Source: Mesodorylaimus sp. YZB2_4
Taxonomy: Eukaryota; Nematoda; Enoplea; Dorylaimida; Dorylaimidae
Length of the DNA: 64,000 nucleotides
Reading direction: 5' to 3'
NCBI GenBank assembly: GCA_030248295.1
Contig: JASANH010000494.1
Location: 1 to 64,000, forward strand
Below, in pieces: positions 29,241 through 41,089 of the stretch. Numbering within the stretch: the first letter of the stretch is position 1; every line of letters begins with the position of its first letter. Below the pieces are notes generated by a model. That model saw nothing but the letters and a program-made list of their open reading frames with translations. It was not told the origin of the DNA and ran no database searches. The position numbers and the translations under genes are program-made.

Positions 29241-31648
29241 GTGGATCCCCGTGGTCGGTGTTGACACGCTTGCGTTTTCGTCGGCCCCCGCCGGACATTG
29301 GATTGTCAGTCGCCATCTTCCCTAAACCGATCCATTTTTTTGCATATCCGACTGCATTGAACTGACGGATGTCGTCTGGGCCATTCAAACGCAGTCTCAT
29401 GAGAGCATCAAGGTGCAGGCCTTGGAGTTTGTGTCTGTTTCTTTTCGAATATTTCATGACTGAAAACCCCCGTTCTGCGTCAGAACTGCCGATAGGTAGT
29501 GCCAGGATAATCCGTATGAGTTTCTTTAACTCAGATGGCCAAGCCAAATCTGTCTTCCCCAAGTAATGCTTCCAAAACGCCACTGGGTTGCTGTCTTTAA
29601 AGTTGCAAAAATCGCCGTCGTTTTCCCCTGACGTTATCGCTTCAATAATGTTCCGCCACTACGTAGCAACTAAATCGACATTTGTCCCTGGCGGCAGCAG
29701 CCTCTGAGCTAAGGCTTCAACCTCGACAGAGCCATAATGGCTGATATGGCCAGGTTCCTGTGGCCACTTTTTGTTGTTCAGAATGTCGAAATCGCCCAAG
29801 CTGCCTTCTACAAAGTAGTGTTGCAAGTTATGCTTAAGCATATCGATCAGATTCACTCGAACTGTTTGAAACTGCCAAAAGCGATCATATCTGTCCAATT
29901 CAGCTCCATGCCACTTGACACTTCCTGAATTGATGTATTGCTGCAACGTGCAAGGTGGACGAATGTTGTCGGAGCATGCCACTTCCTTGAGGGAATCTTT
30001 CAAAAACGCTCCTTCGATGGTCCTAAGAGCCTCTATAGCATTCATCATTTGCGAACGGAAGCTTTCCATTCCAATGAGGACACTCGCCTTTCTTGTAAAG
30101 TCAAGGACCAATGCCTCAACTCAGTTAGTACATCCAGAGTGAAGTGCATTGTAAGGAGCAAATGTTTCCCCGTTAAAGCTCTCTTATGACCTATCGCTGA
30201 TGCTTGATCAATGGTGCTGATGGTTGCATCACTCGCTATGGCATCCAAGTCTTCCACAAGAAGTTTCCAGTCTTTTCTGATGACTTCTAGCGTCCTGTAG
30301 TCAGCTGCGATCCACCTTGTCCCCCAGTAAAATAATTGAAGCTCATAAAGACGCTGTTGGAGCACTGCAGCCAAATTGCGCAGGTGCGCTGATTTTTTTG
30401 GGCCTTCGCGGTAGAAACTAACAATGCCTGAGACAATTTTCACTAAATCGTCGTAGAACGCGACTGAATCTTTCCTTCGTTGTTCTTCCTGACGTATGCG
30501 GGAATGCTCCGATGACGGATAATCATTCAGCCGTAGGGGCTTTTCCCTCTCTCGAATGCTCCATTTCAAAGCGAGCTCTAAGCGATGTGCCATACAGTGT
30601 ATTCCGTATAATGGTCGGCCAATCCAAGTTTGTATTTTTGATTTGAGTCCATTTTCTTTCCCAATCATTGGACTTGCGCCATCTGATGCAAAGCCAACAA
30701 GGTTTCTCTTAATAAAGGTCGAAAAAGAATCTTTTTCAAAGGTTTGCATTAATGTCGTGAACATACTTTCTGCGTCGTCAAAATCCACTGGTATCAGTCT
30801 ATAGAAAGAAATTTTTTGGCTCGTTGAACTCGATGGCTTGCAAGTAAGTTATAAGGTACTTTTGCGATCTAAGATCAGTACTTCCATCCAGGATTATCGA
30901 CAAAGGCGTCTGTGTTTCCAACATGTGCTGCAACATTTGGGAGTGCATGCTGTCGCTAATCACTTCTGTCATTTCAGCTGCTGCGTGGTCGTTTGCATGA
31001 TGCAATCCCAAATCGGCTTCGTTCAGTTGTTGCGTTTCAACAAATAATCAGTGCTTATCGAATGGCACATTCATCTTTGCTTCTGCATAAACGGTCCGAA
31101 TCATTCTTGCAGTGACCTGCCATTTCTTATTGTCAGTTTCTTCTGCTTTTTTTTGAACTAAAGCCAGTTGGTTTTTTTGGCTGATCCTTGTTGCGTTTTA
31201 TTAGCCAAGCAATGATTGCTTGGTGAACAGACGATTTGGCATGCTGGCTTATTTTCTCTGAATTTTCGGCTTTACTGGGAGATATATAGCCATTCGGGTT
31301 GGACAGATCTGATCTATGATTACCCTGAAAAAACACTCGCCATTTTCGTTTAGCCGCCATAATATTATCGCGAAAGCTTTTATGCCTACCTGCAGCTTCG
31401 TCGAAATATTTTGAGCATATACGGCAGCGGTATTTAGTATTCAGAGGAACAGTGTAATCAGCTAGCAGTTCGAACCACTTTCTGTTTTCGCGGCTCATAA
31501 TTGACGCGAATTGGTAGCCGTTGACGGACGCGTGCCTTCTTGGCGGCGTATGCGTTAGGAAACTAGCGTTTGTATAGATAAAATTCTTTCGAACCGACCG
31601 TACACTATGACAGTAAAGCGAAAAACCCTCGTTCTTACGTCCTAACAT
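29221..31648 (-). pseudogene. hAT-superfamily transposase
   Basis: On the minus strand a BED-like or TTF-like zinc region (YRCRICSKYF ... HAKSSVH, about 31430-31230) is followed by SIILDGSTDLRSQKYLITYL, GFASDGASPMIGKENGLKSK (catalytic-domain Asp), CMAHRLELALKW, GTRWIAADYRTLEVI (the conserved Trp) and a C-terminal dimerisation domain, ILALPIGSSDAERGFSVMKY ... LDALMRLRLNG. The reading changes frame near 31070, 30795 and 30115 and has a TAG at 29659-29661. Such enzymes cut and paste DNA with 8-bp duplications. It resembles the ZMYM/KIAA1586-like group. Inverted ends could not be paired. Confidence 0.85.
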
Positions 31649-31656
31649 GATAACCG

Positions 31657-31727
31657 GCTTAGCGGGTGTAAAGTGTCATCTATCGTCCTTCTTTACATCA
31701 CTCGCGGTTGCTCTCCAATCCGCGACA
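31657..31727 (-). repeat. short LTR-like direct repeat, copy A
   Basis: On the minus strand it runs from TGTCGCGGATTGGAGAGC to ACACTTTACACCCGCTAAGC, about 70 bases, and is repeated nearly exactly at 31902-31971. It follows a DUF5641 fragment, as a 3' LTR should. It shares only the start TGTCGCG with the LTR of the large BEL element, so it is a different family. Confidence 0.6.
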
Positions 31728-31901
31728 CTCCCCACTGACGATTTCTAAGGGGTATAATTGCACGATTGCGCGTTTGATTTCTTGTCCATTGGTCAGCTTG
31801 ATGATGGCTACACGAATGTTTCCATCGGTTGATGTTATGAAATCTTTGATGATGCCAGTGCGCCAACGATGTCGTGGGCCTTCTGATTTAATCTGAACGA
31901 G
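31728..31901 (-). pseudogene. BEL/Pao DUF5641 fragment
   Basis: The minus-strand reading VQIKSEGPRHRWRTGIIKDF, then VAIIKLTNGQEIKRAIV and QLYPLEIV matches the C-terminal DUF5641 domain of BEL polyproteins. It lies between two copies of a 70-base repeat and is what remains after loss of gag and most of pol. Nonautonomous reduction of a BEL element is a likely origin. Confidence 0.7.
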
Positions 31902-31971
31902 CTTAGCGGGTGTAAAGTGTCATCTATTGTCCTTCTTTACATCACTCGCGGTTGCTCTCCAATCCGCGACA
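31902..31971 (-). repeat. short LTR-like direct repeat, copy B
   Basis: This differs from copy A at about one position. Its start joins the 3' end of the lamin-tail-like ORF, which reads into it for about 17 codons before stopping. Confidence 0.6.
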
Positions 31972-33215
31972 ATAATTGATTCAATGGGCAAAGTGTGCAT
32001 GAAGTTATCCCGCATGAAGCGCTCCCAATCCGGATCAAAGTAGGCAAGCGACTCCCACTCCTGAACTTTAAGTTGATCGCCTAGATTTCTTAGGGCTGCA
32101 CGACCATGAGCCACTTCTTCTTCAATGTCTCTCCCAATTCCAGTGATACCTTCACTGCTAAGACTTGCGCATGCAGCAGAGCCTTGAGCATTATCGACCG
32201 CAGATTGGGCAGCAGCATCATATGAGCCAACATCATCAGCTTGACTGAATGATAAGACGCTTCTGATTCCTGATCCCGATGCGCTACATTGTCCTTGCTG
32301 TTGTTCTTCCAGGTTCCCAGGTAGTATGGCAGAGACTGTGGGGCCAACCACCATCGCGCCACTGCAGTCGTTGTCAGCGCCTGGCGATGGCTTGCCTAAT
32401 TTGTAAGTTTCTGGCAGAAAGGCATCTGTGAGTAAAGTGTATCGGTTCACTGAGAAGCCGGCAGGTCCTGTTCCTTCATATTCTCGAACGACATACATCT
32501 CAGAGCGGGAGTAGCTGTGGTGCAGCAGTTCGAAAATAGGGCAATGGACCATAGGTGTTCGACGCCGGCGCACCACGATCATATCTACTAGGAATGGTTT
32601 CAACTTTTCGCCAACTTCGCTTGTCAGAATTACATACGGCTTGCTTTCCGTGAAGCCTTCCCACACAATTTTTTTTATTTCACTTCGAAAATCACGCTCT
32701 CTCGGCTCCCTAAACAAGGCGATGCCATATGGTTTAGTATTGCCGTCTTGTTTTTTGTTTACGACGAAATGAGCAAACCCACGAGCAGTTGCGCTTTGCT
32801 GGTACATTGTTCGATAACGGATCATGTCTGTCAATGACAACTTGGCTCCACCAGCGTTGACAGCATCACTTCCAGCTATAACAGCGTATCCATTTTGGTC
32901 GGTTTTTGAATTCCAGAAACTAGTTCTCTTCTAGTTAACGACTAGCTCTATTTTAGCTTTTTCCTCAATCACAATATTCAACAGCCAATATCCTTGTAAG
33001 GTTTCTGCGCTTAACGGAATCCATGGTGAGTTGTATCTTTCTTGCCGGAATCCTCGCAACTCTATAAATTCCTTTCGTAGCGGGTTTGTTGGAGTTTCAA
33101 GATCGATTTCATTGATGACGACTCTCTCTTCGAGAGGCGCAACTTTAACTAATAGTGCGCTCAACATAATCAATCCTTCCATAGTATGCACCTTCGCTCT
33201 TGACAGCTTGGACAT
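31972..33215 (-). pseudogene. lamin-tail-domain (LTD) protein, one internal stop
   Basis: The minus-strand frame starts MSKLSRAKVHTMEGLIMLSA; the second Met gives a signal-peptide-like start. ERVVINEIDLETP ... KEFIELRG and LQGYWLLNIV form the first LTD strands. A TAG at 32931-32933 is in frame. Reading goes on with DQNGYAVIAGSDAVN and later with GFSVNRYTLLTDAF and LGKPSPGADNDCSG, the closing pattern of secreted LTD proteins. A Ser/Ala-rich tail follows. LTDs are beta-sandwich domains that bind protein or DNA. The ORF has no introns. Its last codons run into a retroelement repeat, so the true C-terminus is lost or altered. It could be a recent pseudogene or a retrocopy. Confidence 0.6.
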
Positions 33216-33339
33216 GGTACAGTATTAGCTGGCTTGCTCAAACTTCCACAGGGCGCCTATGCAGCGAACTGTTTTAGATTGACTCGCGACTCGCGATCTA
33301 CAAAACTATACACAGAACTGTTTGCGAGAAATGTGTGAT

Positions 33340-33492
33340 AGACGGGTTCCACTTAAAGAACACGACTCGAGTTACACTTACAAAACCCCGACTCGAGTCC
33401 TACTTTAAGGACAGGACTCGAGTTACGCTTTAAAGAACACGACTCGAGTTCCACTTTAAGAATACGACTCGAGATCCACTTTAAAAATGCGA
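33340..33492. repeat. tandem repeat, about 31-bp unit
   Basis: Five degenerate units carry CGACTCGAGT and CACTTTAA(G)AA. They lie upstream of the LTD gene's start on its strand. No function is evident. Confidence 0.7.
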
Positions 33493-34633
33493 CTGCTGTA
33501 CTCAGGACATGCGACCTTTTTTTTGCTGGCTCGACCCCCCTAAACCTCAAAAAATTTTTTGTGTTCCCCCCCCCCCCCCCCCCCCCTAGCCCGCGCCTAG
33601 GTTTCGGATGCTGCCTCTCGGCTTACCCGGGCCCTGCCATATCCGGTGTTCCTGGTAGGTTATAGGAACGGCCAGACGCACTGGGAGTGGGCATGTCAGA
33701 ATTCGAGGACTGCAATGTTCTGATCATCTATCCTGCTCAGGGGAAATCGCGTAATCTCGTACGGCCCAGGGATCGAGCAGATGCGATTAGGCGTCACTGG
33801 GGGAAACTGCGCAGAGGTCACTGCAAGTATGAGCGTCGCAGATCCTTCAGTTCTCAAGTCGAAATTCATACCGACTCCAAGAATTTTTGTGTACAGGTCC
33901 CCCTGCCCCGAGCACCCGCCCCAAACCCACTCCCCCGCTGGGGGGCTTGGCGCCCTCGGGCGAGCGCACAGCGCTCGCAATCCGCTACCTCACTGATCAC
34001 TGTCATTGACTTGCAATTTTTCATTCTGGCAGCCCCCAAAAAAAATCCTGGCTACGCCACTGCGACTCGACCACAAGGGTCATACAAATACTAGGTTTAT
34101 CACGGGGGGTTCAAGTTGGAGGTGCGAAATTATGCATGTGGTCAGTGCAGCTAGCTTATAACATATCTGATCCCACCCTTATTTAGCGATTTGGCGTGAA
34201 GAGTAGGAAACGACGTTTTGCGCATATTTTCTTGTACGTTTTACTACCAAATCTATTAAAGTACAGGCCAGCCAACCACACCTGACTGAAACATCACCCC
34301 CTCCCCCCTGGGCGTTGTGCCCCCTGACAACCAGTAAGGAAATGGGGGAAGGGGAGTTCGGGATGTCAAAGTATTTGTTGGCGTGCGACCAGGTTGCCTC
34401 AATCGAGCTTCTAACACTGCACTGCAAGACCAAGCATAATACTGCACGCGTGGGTCTCATCACGTGCTAATAAAATTGGTAACAAAAGCTGTTATTGGTG
34501 TACCCACAAGATTACGGAAATAGCATTATAAAATACGTTCTTTCACAGTTTTTTAAACATCATATTTCTGTGCAAGCGCAACAAAATAAGCATGAGCAGG
34601 AACAAAGGACTTGAAGCGATAGGAAAAGATTTA
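33493..34633. other. no gene; hAT-like end at 34030-34063
   Basis: A C homopolymer occurs at 33567-33586. On the minus strand, 34063-34030 reads CAGTGGCGTAGCCAGGATTT, a terminus common in animal hAT elements. No matching second end is found in the window, so this may be a solo end. The ORFs are GC-rich and without motifs. Confidence 0.45.
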
Positions 34634-35569
34634 TTACTTTGCAGCCGCAACGGAATTTATTTTCGGCAGTGGCTGGACAATAACTGTTTTTATTCCAAGC
34701 GACTTCATGGCCTCTTGGTCGTGGCGAAACGAGGCCAAGAATCCAAGTCGAAATGCCTTACCTCCTATTAAATACAAGGGCAATCTCATAGCATGATCCA
34801 AGACTCCAGTCAAATCAGAGCACACAGACATCCATCGCCAGATGGTCGTATGTTAAATTACGCCCATAGCTTGCTCAAAACTGGTGCCCCTCACAGCATC
34901 GATTTCGATGACCACTGGCTGAGGTGTTCTGTCTTTGTTAATGTTATCAGCTACCCACATAATGTGATCAATTATTTGAAAAAGCGCAATGGTTAATTGC
35001 AAAATTGATGATCTTAGTTTTTCTTTCCATTTTGCTCTGGCTGCTGTTGTCATTGTGTCTGCTTTGCGTGACTGGAGGATCAAACCAGCGGCCACTCTGG
35101 CGCATAGGACGCCCATTACAATACATGAACAAATTTTGATGGTATGAATCATATTGGAAATAATTTCGTCTCCTCCTTCTTGATTGGCTTTCGCATTCTT
35201 TGCAAAACTTGTCTGAATTGTGGTGTTATCGTTTCCTTGAACTGCAGCCAAACCTCGAGTAAATATTGGTGATAAGTGCAAGGCGCCAGCTGCAAATGAG
35301 ATGGCAACGAAGAGCCACGCTACGCTAGGTTTGTTTATGAATAGGGACAAAAGAGGAAAGCAAATGACCAGTAGTCTTTCCAATGAGAGGAAAACTGTGA
35401 GTATGCTTGTGCTAAGTTTCATACCGTCACCGATAAACCACAGTTCGCACAAGATGTCAGAGTATACGACAAATGAATGAGCGGTCTTGTCAAATGTACG
35501 CAGGCGTCTGATGCAAGCCTGAAGAAGAAAGGCGCCACCTACTGTAGATAAGCTTTTTCCTATCTGCAT
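34634..35569 (-). pseudogene. seven-TM G-protein-coupled receptor, partial
   Basis: On the minus strand, TM3 ends LSTSILTVFLSLERLLVICF, where ERL stands for the DRY/ERY motif. Further membrane segments are AWLFVAISFAAGALHL (TM4), ICSCIVMGVLCARVAAGLIL (TM5) and SILQLTIALFQIIDHIMW (TM6). A TAA at 34853-34855 is in frame; TM7 (LTGVLDHAMRLPLYLIGG) and FRLGFLASF follow in the same frame. TM1 and part of TM2 are missing and should be in an upstream exon. It resembles rhodopsin-class peptide receptors. Either one nonsense mutation or an assembly error separates it from an open gene. Confidence 0.55.
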
Positions 35570-35642
35570 TTTTTAAAATCTTTCAATAAATCGAAAGTGA
35601 ACTCTACTTCCTTAGGATGATTTTTTTTTATTCAGGACTGCA

Positions 35643-35828
35643 CTAATTCAAGGTGTGACCTGATGACAGCCCGAGCACGAGGTCGAAATGAATGCAAAAT
35701 GGAGTAATTGATTCTTGTCCAGCTCCGAGCCTGAATGATCGGTCAGTAAAATATCCAGCATTACATTTTGTATCTGTATCTGAGGTAGCAGGTGGTAAGC
35801 CAGAAATGAACGGATAAGTATAAGTCAT
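35643..35828 (-). CDS. possible upstream exon of the GPCR
   Basis: This minus-strand ORF of 61 codons (MTYTYPFISGLPPATSDTDT ...) lies just upstream of the receptor. It has one mild hydrophobic stretch near its end. A GT at the end of a TCAG context could be a donor, but its phase does not fit the receptor frame, so the link is weak. Confidence 0.2.
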   Translation of the reverse strand: MTYTYPFISGLPPATSDTDTKCNAGYFTDRSFRLGAGQESITPFCIHFDLVLGLSSGHTLN

Positions 35829-36929
35829 TTCTCTACAAAATGGATCGCTGTAAAACGGGAGATGAATATGGTATAATAAAGTCAGGAATGAGAAAGAAAG
35901 ACAGGAGCCATTTATTTTTTACGAGGCACTGACTGACAAAAGTGAAATCGTCGTTTTGAAATTGATTCAATGGTGATACGAGGATGAGAGAAGGTCACAT
36001 AAAACGAGGAGGAAAAGGGTGGCTATGCGACGTTTTGATTACCTGCCATACAATTACAATTGGTAGACTAGACATATTCTCGAATGAAACTGATACAATA
36101 TCTTTAGTTTTGTGTACACATCGGGTACAAGTGTGCGCTCTCACGAAATGGTTATCAATATTAAATGTTCGGTGTTCGTCTATCCGTGACTAGAATGACG
36201 CAAGCGGTCTGTTTGTCCTCTGTTCGAGTGCAAAGAGAGAAAATTCCATGAAGCACGTCCACCCGCCCTGGAGAATGTTTCTTTTTTATCTAACGGGCTT
36301 AAAGAGGACAGCATTTCTGCAGTACAGTATGTACACCAGCGCATTATTTTTTAGTGGGCTACTAGCCCGATGCTATATTTTCATAGCAATTAGTTGGTTT
36401 GCTTTTTAATGTTTTGATTTGAAAGCCCAAAATTTAAAAATCGTCCTGCGATCTTTTGTACATTCTCTGTAGCAAAGAATATTTGTTGCGGAAATTGCGG
36501 CCGTCTGCCACCAGAAAATATTATTGCCAGTAATATTTTCTGGTGGTAATATTAATTAATTGGTAATATTGATTCGTAACAGTGATACTAATTACGGCGC
36601 CGCGACAACATTTAGTGGGGTGCTTTAACGGTGTGAAAACCTCCTGCCTATCAACAGCCACATTAGTTTGCTGTTTAGTCCAGCCACTCTGGAACTAATG
36701 CGCAGTTTTAAGAAGAACCTTCAGAGATCCAGGCTCCTAAACTCGCGAGGTTTCAAAAAAAAGCATAGACTTGTTAGTGTTAGCGATTTTCTAAGAGTCA
36801 GCAGTATGCTCAAAGGCCTTGCAGTGCTTATTCCATTAGCTTCGCCATTTTTTTTAAACTAGTGCTTTTCGTCCCATAGTGGGTGATACAGTATGATGGC
36901 GAGAGACCAGCATTCCTTCGTAGGCGAGA
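35829..36929. other. no recognisable gene
   Basis: This is AT-rich. A small inverted repeat, AATATTATTGCCAGTAATATTTTCTGGTGGTAATATTAATTAAT-like, occurs near 36515-36565. No protein motif is seen. Confidence 0.35.
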
Positions 36930-37235
36930 GACTAGCATTTCCTGGAGCAGGGCTAGTAAGATTTCAGTTCCTACGTGAAAATGGTTTCTCAGCTAAGGTC
37001 ACGTTATGTAAGCTTCCAACTAAAAAAAGGGTCTTTGAGATATGAGCAGGATACTTCTCAGGCTGACAATTGTTTTTGAAAAAGCGAAACAGCGAAATTG
37101 AGCAGCGAAATTGAAAAATGTGGACAAATTACAGTAGATCATGCCAGTTTTAATACCATGCTAGATAAGTTGCTTCTGGTATCTCTGAATATCTTTCTGA
37201 AGGTACAATAGATCACAGATGCGAGTGGGCACGAC
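36930..37235 (-). repeat. dispersed non-coding repeat, copy 2
   Basis: This is the inverted partner of 6288-6551; the copies are about 30 kb apart. Match quality is uneven, highest around CCCACTCGCATC and GAAGCAACTTATCT. Confidence 0.6.
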
Positions 37236-38104
37236 TCACTTAAGTGTTGAAAAATACACTCATTGGAAGGTCAAGTTTTACCATAGTGTTTTATGCACTT
37301 CGAGAGGTTGTGCCCGGAGCCCGCAGGAGGCCAGGTAGAATTCTTCCGCTAATCTCCTCCTGTAACTTCTCTCTAGGAGAAGAGTTGCAAGCAAAGCCGC
37401 TACGTATGCTAGATTATTTTTTATGGTCGTTTAGTTGTGTTTGGGTCGAACTGAGAGCCTACTCGGACGTGGGCACAAGCATACAGCCTTGCTTATGACT
37501 GAGAACACTAGTCTCGAATTTTCTTGTTTACTCATCTGTGTCGAGAAAAAATTGGATTTCCGTCGAAGAATGTTTCTTTCTTTCAGAAAAGAGTTGGTCT
37601 GAGCACGATTGGACGCAGTCTGGCGGGGAAGTGGAATGCGCATTTAGCGAAAGCTATTTTGGTTTCAGGTGGCGAGTCCTGTTTCGCGAATACAAGCCGC
37701 CCTTCTTGGACGCTGGCTGCAAGGACTGGACTATAAAAAGGGATTATAAATACTGCACCAATCACAGGGCACCCTGCACGTTTCAAGACTGTACTGAAAG
37801 GGTTACATGACCCTTAGACATCTATTGCCAGAGACACTACGAGATGAGGACGTACAAGTGTGATCGATATCATCTAATACACAGTGAGAAGTATGATATG
37901 GTTTTCTCTTGCATGCTGGCTCACTTGAAGCTCTGATGTCGAGAGCGGTTCACCAAGAAGTGGTGTGGTGGTGTCACTGATGGGGGTCATGCTAAATGGC
38001 AAAGAGGTTTAGCGAGATTGAGTCGTGACTGTGATTATGGCTGCATATGCCAATTCCAAATTTCGACCGACATGTGGGGGTCCAGACCAAAGTACCATCC
38101 GGTC
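37236..38104. other. unassigned; a Cys-rich ORF at 37538-37810
   Basis: The plus ORF at 37538 has many aromatic residues and a spaced Cys pattern near its end (GCKDW, YKYC, APCTFQDC). I do not recognise a family, and it may be chance or a broken exon. Confidence 0.2.
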
Positions 38105-38222
38105 CAAGTACTATACGTGTAATTATGTAATGTTATTGTGAAGGTGTAATGTAATTATTAAGGTATGATGTAATTGTAAAGGTGTACGTAATGTAATTAT
38201 AAAGGTCTAATGTAAAGGTTTT
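38105..38222. repeat. AT-rich tandem repeat
   Basis: About five units of 20-25 bases with AAGGTGTAATGTAATTAT as core. They vary by indels and substitutions. Confidence 0.7.
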
Positions 38223-40390
38223 TTCAATGCAGAATTTGTGTGTTTGTGTGTTATTCAATGTACATGGTATGTATCCATAGCGGAGAGGCAAGGCTGGGTG
38301 AGGGCAAGTCATACATCGACTGCATTCTCCACCTTACCGAGGACATGCTAGTACCAAAAAATTATCGAAATTCATTGCGCGGCTCTAAAATGGCGGCCCG
38401 AAAAACCCCGCGCCACACAGCCACAAAAAGCGCGACTTCGTCTAGTACAATCATTGACTTAAAAGAGGGGCCGTCAATACACGAGGCAATGTCGTACGTT
38501 GGCACGACCCCTTCCCTTAAATGATCTACTTTTCAAAAGGACAAGAACAAGCTGCAAGGGTTCGCAGCCTACAGTTTTGCATAATTAAGAGACCTACAAT
38601 ACGAGTTGATACTGATACTGATACTTTACTTTTGACGAAGCACAAGCTGTGCACTGACAATGGGTGTGTCAAAAGACATACATACAATCTAGCACTACTG
38701 TAATAAATGATAGCAAGACAAATCAGTCAATTTGTAAAACAAAGTTTATCGTCCCTTAAACTTTCATTGCAAAATCTTTGTTTTCAAATTTTGAACTTAT
38801 AAGTACCGCACGTAGAGTAACTTGTTATTTTACACATGATAATAAAAACGCAAAACATAAGGCCCAAATCAGTTGATTTCAATGCGAAGCTGCAGTGCAA
38901 CAGATTTTCAGTGCTACTTTCTGTATCGGTATTGAGATAATTCAATCACGGAGCATCTTCGGTTTCAATTTCAAATAAGCTCCTCTTCCCTAAAATAATA
39001 GAAGTTTGTATTTTGATTGCCAACATAGGGAGTCTCTTCTGGGTGAGGGTTACTTCTGAGGTTACACATGGTTAGCAATCCGTAGAATTCCTTAGACTAA
39101 GGGCACGTACTTTCCGCTTTGCAAATTGTCGTGAATCGAGAAGTTTTGGTTTGGGGTTCGATGGTGGAAGTCCAATCCGTGATGACGATCTCTTTAGTCC
39201 CAGTCCTGGTTCGAACTTTCATCTTTGTGTTGACGGCTGGTTTTCTGACCCCGATTTCAGGCCACGCAAGCGACGTTTAAGATCACACTTTGTCCCAGAG
39301 ACAGACAGACCAGAGGCCCGTAATTCGTCTTTAAGTTCTGCAACCTGGAAAGATTTAAAATCTTTGCATGTGGTGGCTTTGCAAAGACGTGACAACAAGT
39401 TAGGCTGTGGTACACAACTGCACCTGGTAAGGAGACAGCACCAAAATAAGCTTTAATATATGGTTCATTAAAACCTTTAAAAACAAGGCTCCATTGCTTA
39501 GTTACCTATTTTATTACATCACTTATGTAAATATCTTTCAGCTGATGGTTTAAATCTCGCCCCCCCCCCTCCCGAATCTTCTTCCAATCTAACAAGCGCG
39601 CGAGCAGTGCAGAGCTGTAAGCAGCGCAAATATGCATGGGCTCCCGATCAAAGGATGGTGAATACTAAGGAGGGGAGAGTAAAAAATCTGATTAGCTGCA
39701 GCACTCTACGCGCCAGAATCAGATTGCGAGCAAGAACAGTCTGTGAACTCGCAAGGAGGCGTGCCGATTTGCATTTAGGAGGCAAAGTGGAATAGATTGT
39801 AGGCCGAACGAATGGATGATTAAGGTGTAGGTACGTATACGTATCTCGTCTACACAACAAGAAAATGGCGTAGCAGTGGCAGTTCCCCCAGGCCAATTTA
39901 CTGGAAGTCATGTTGGTAACAGATTATCCGCTCTCCATGAAACTGGAGGAGAGGAAAAACTACTCTCCATGCTACTCACAGTATTAAGCTTAATTCATCG
40001 AGGAATTGGCCAGGGTAATTCATTTAGCTCGTATCAAAATAGCGTGGCTATCGGTTAGTTTGTTACGGTGTTAATGCATTGGCCTCCCGCCGGGCCACGA
40101 GCAGAAACAAGGTCCGCTGACGAAAATGCGAAGGCCACACCACCCACTCGATCAAATCACAAACAATTGTTGCAAGGTCAAGGATAACATCGCAATTAGT
40201 CAACAGCAGCAGCCGCGATTGTCGCGATTGTAGAGGTGCTCCCAGTGGATAAGCGCAAAAGGAAGCTGCTGTGTGTCGGTCCCCGCATAGCCTCGCTTAG
40301 AAGGTTTGACTCCTACCAAGAGCATGCAGCAAATTTTAGACGGGATGGAACCAATCGATTTGGCCTACAATAGTGCCAACACTACGCACT
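38223..40390. other. no recognisable gene
   Basis: ORFs at 38240-38524 and 39151-39456 have no known motif. A C homopolymer with a few T is at 39559-39572. Nothing else is supported. Confidence 0.3.
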
Positions 40391-40836
40391 CACAAGTGAA
40401 CATCGTTAACCGTTTAGTCGAATTTTAGAAAACCAAAGATTGTGACATGTTCCTGGGTGCAAAAGAAAGCTTGGTGCAAAATATTGGAGGCGTCTGGCCA
40501 AGTGGTCAGTTCTGGTCAGCACGAAGAATACAGCAAAATTTTCAAATTCTGCTGGATTTTTTGGGTTTTTCCAGGAAAAAACCCCAAACCCGAGTGTGGG
40601 AAGCTCAATTCCGAAACTCCGAACCCAGAAATTTAGTTTGGAAAGAACTTTGCGTGTTTTTCTTAACGCTCAGCTTCGTTAACACACAAAAATTTAGGCC
40701 TTTAGACGCTGACCACTGCTGACCACTTGGCCAGACGCCTCTAATATTTTGCACAGAGTTTTTTTTTGCGCCTAGGAACATATTACAATTTTTGGTTTCT
40801 GAAAGTTCGACTTAACGGTTGGCGATGTTCCCTTGT
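40391..40836. mobile_element. foldback element with long inverted arms
   Basis: The arms are about 130 bases each (40391-40520 and 40709-40836) and pair along their whole length. Shared core pieces are GTGCAAAATATT(G/A)GAGGCG and GGCGTCTGGCCAAGTGGTCAG; the arms differ at roughly 15-20% of sites. The 190-base spacer has no motif. No target duplication is clear. The transcript would form one long hairpin. It may be a MITE of unknown superfamily. Confidence 0.75.
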
Positions 40837-41089
40837 TAGAACAGAACAGTTTCTTGCGACAGTGACGATATGTCCCGTCTTCTAACCATCGTTTGGTTGG
40901 AACCTTCTGTTGGATCGTCGATATTACCAGCTGCTGCAAGTCGTTGTGTTTGACCAGAATATGCTTCTGCAATTTCATGGCTATTTTTTCGCCTTGTTTT
41001 TCCCTTGTTCTTCAGTTTTTTCTTCAGAGATGGTGTACCTGAAATGAGGATTCGAGGTGGAGTCGTAGTGCGCCTTTGATCGATGTGTT

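Noticed and set aside
36515..36570. Small inverted repeat as a MITE
   Set aside because: It is a local AT-rich palindrome without defined ends or target duplication.
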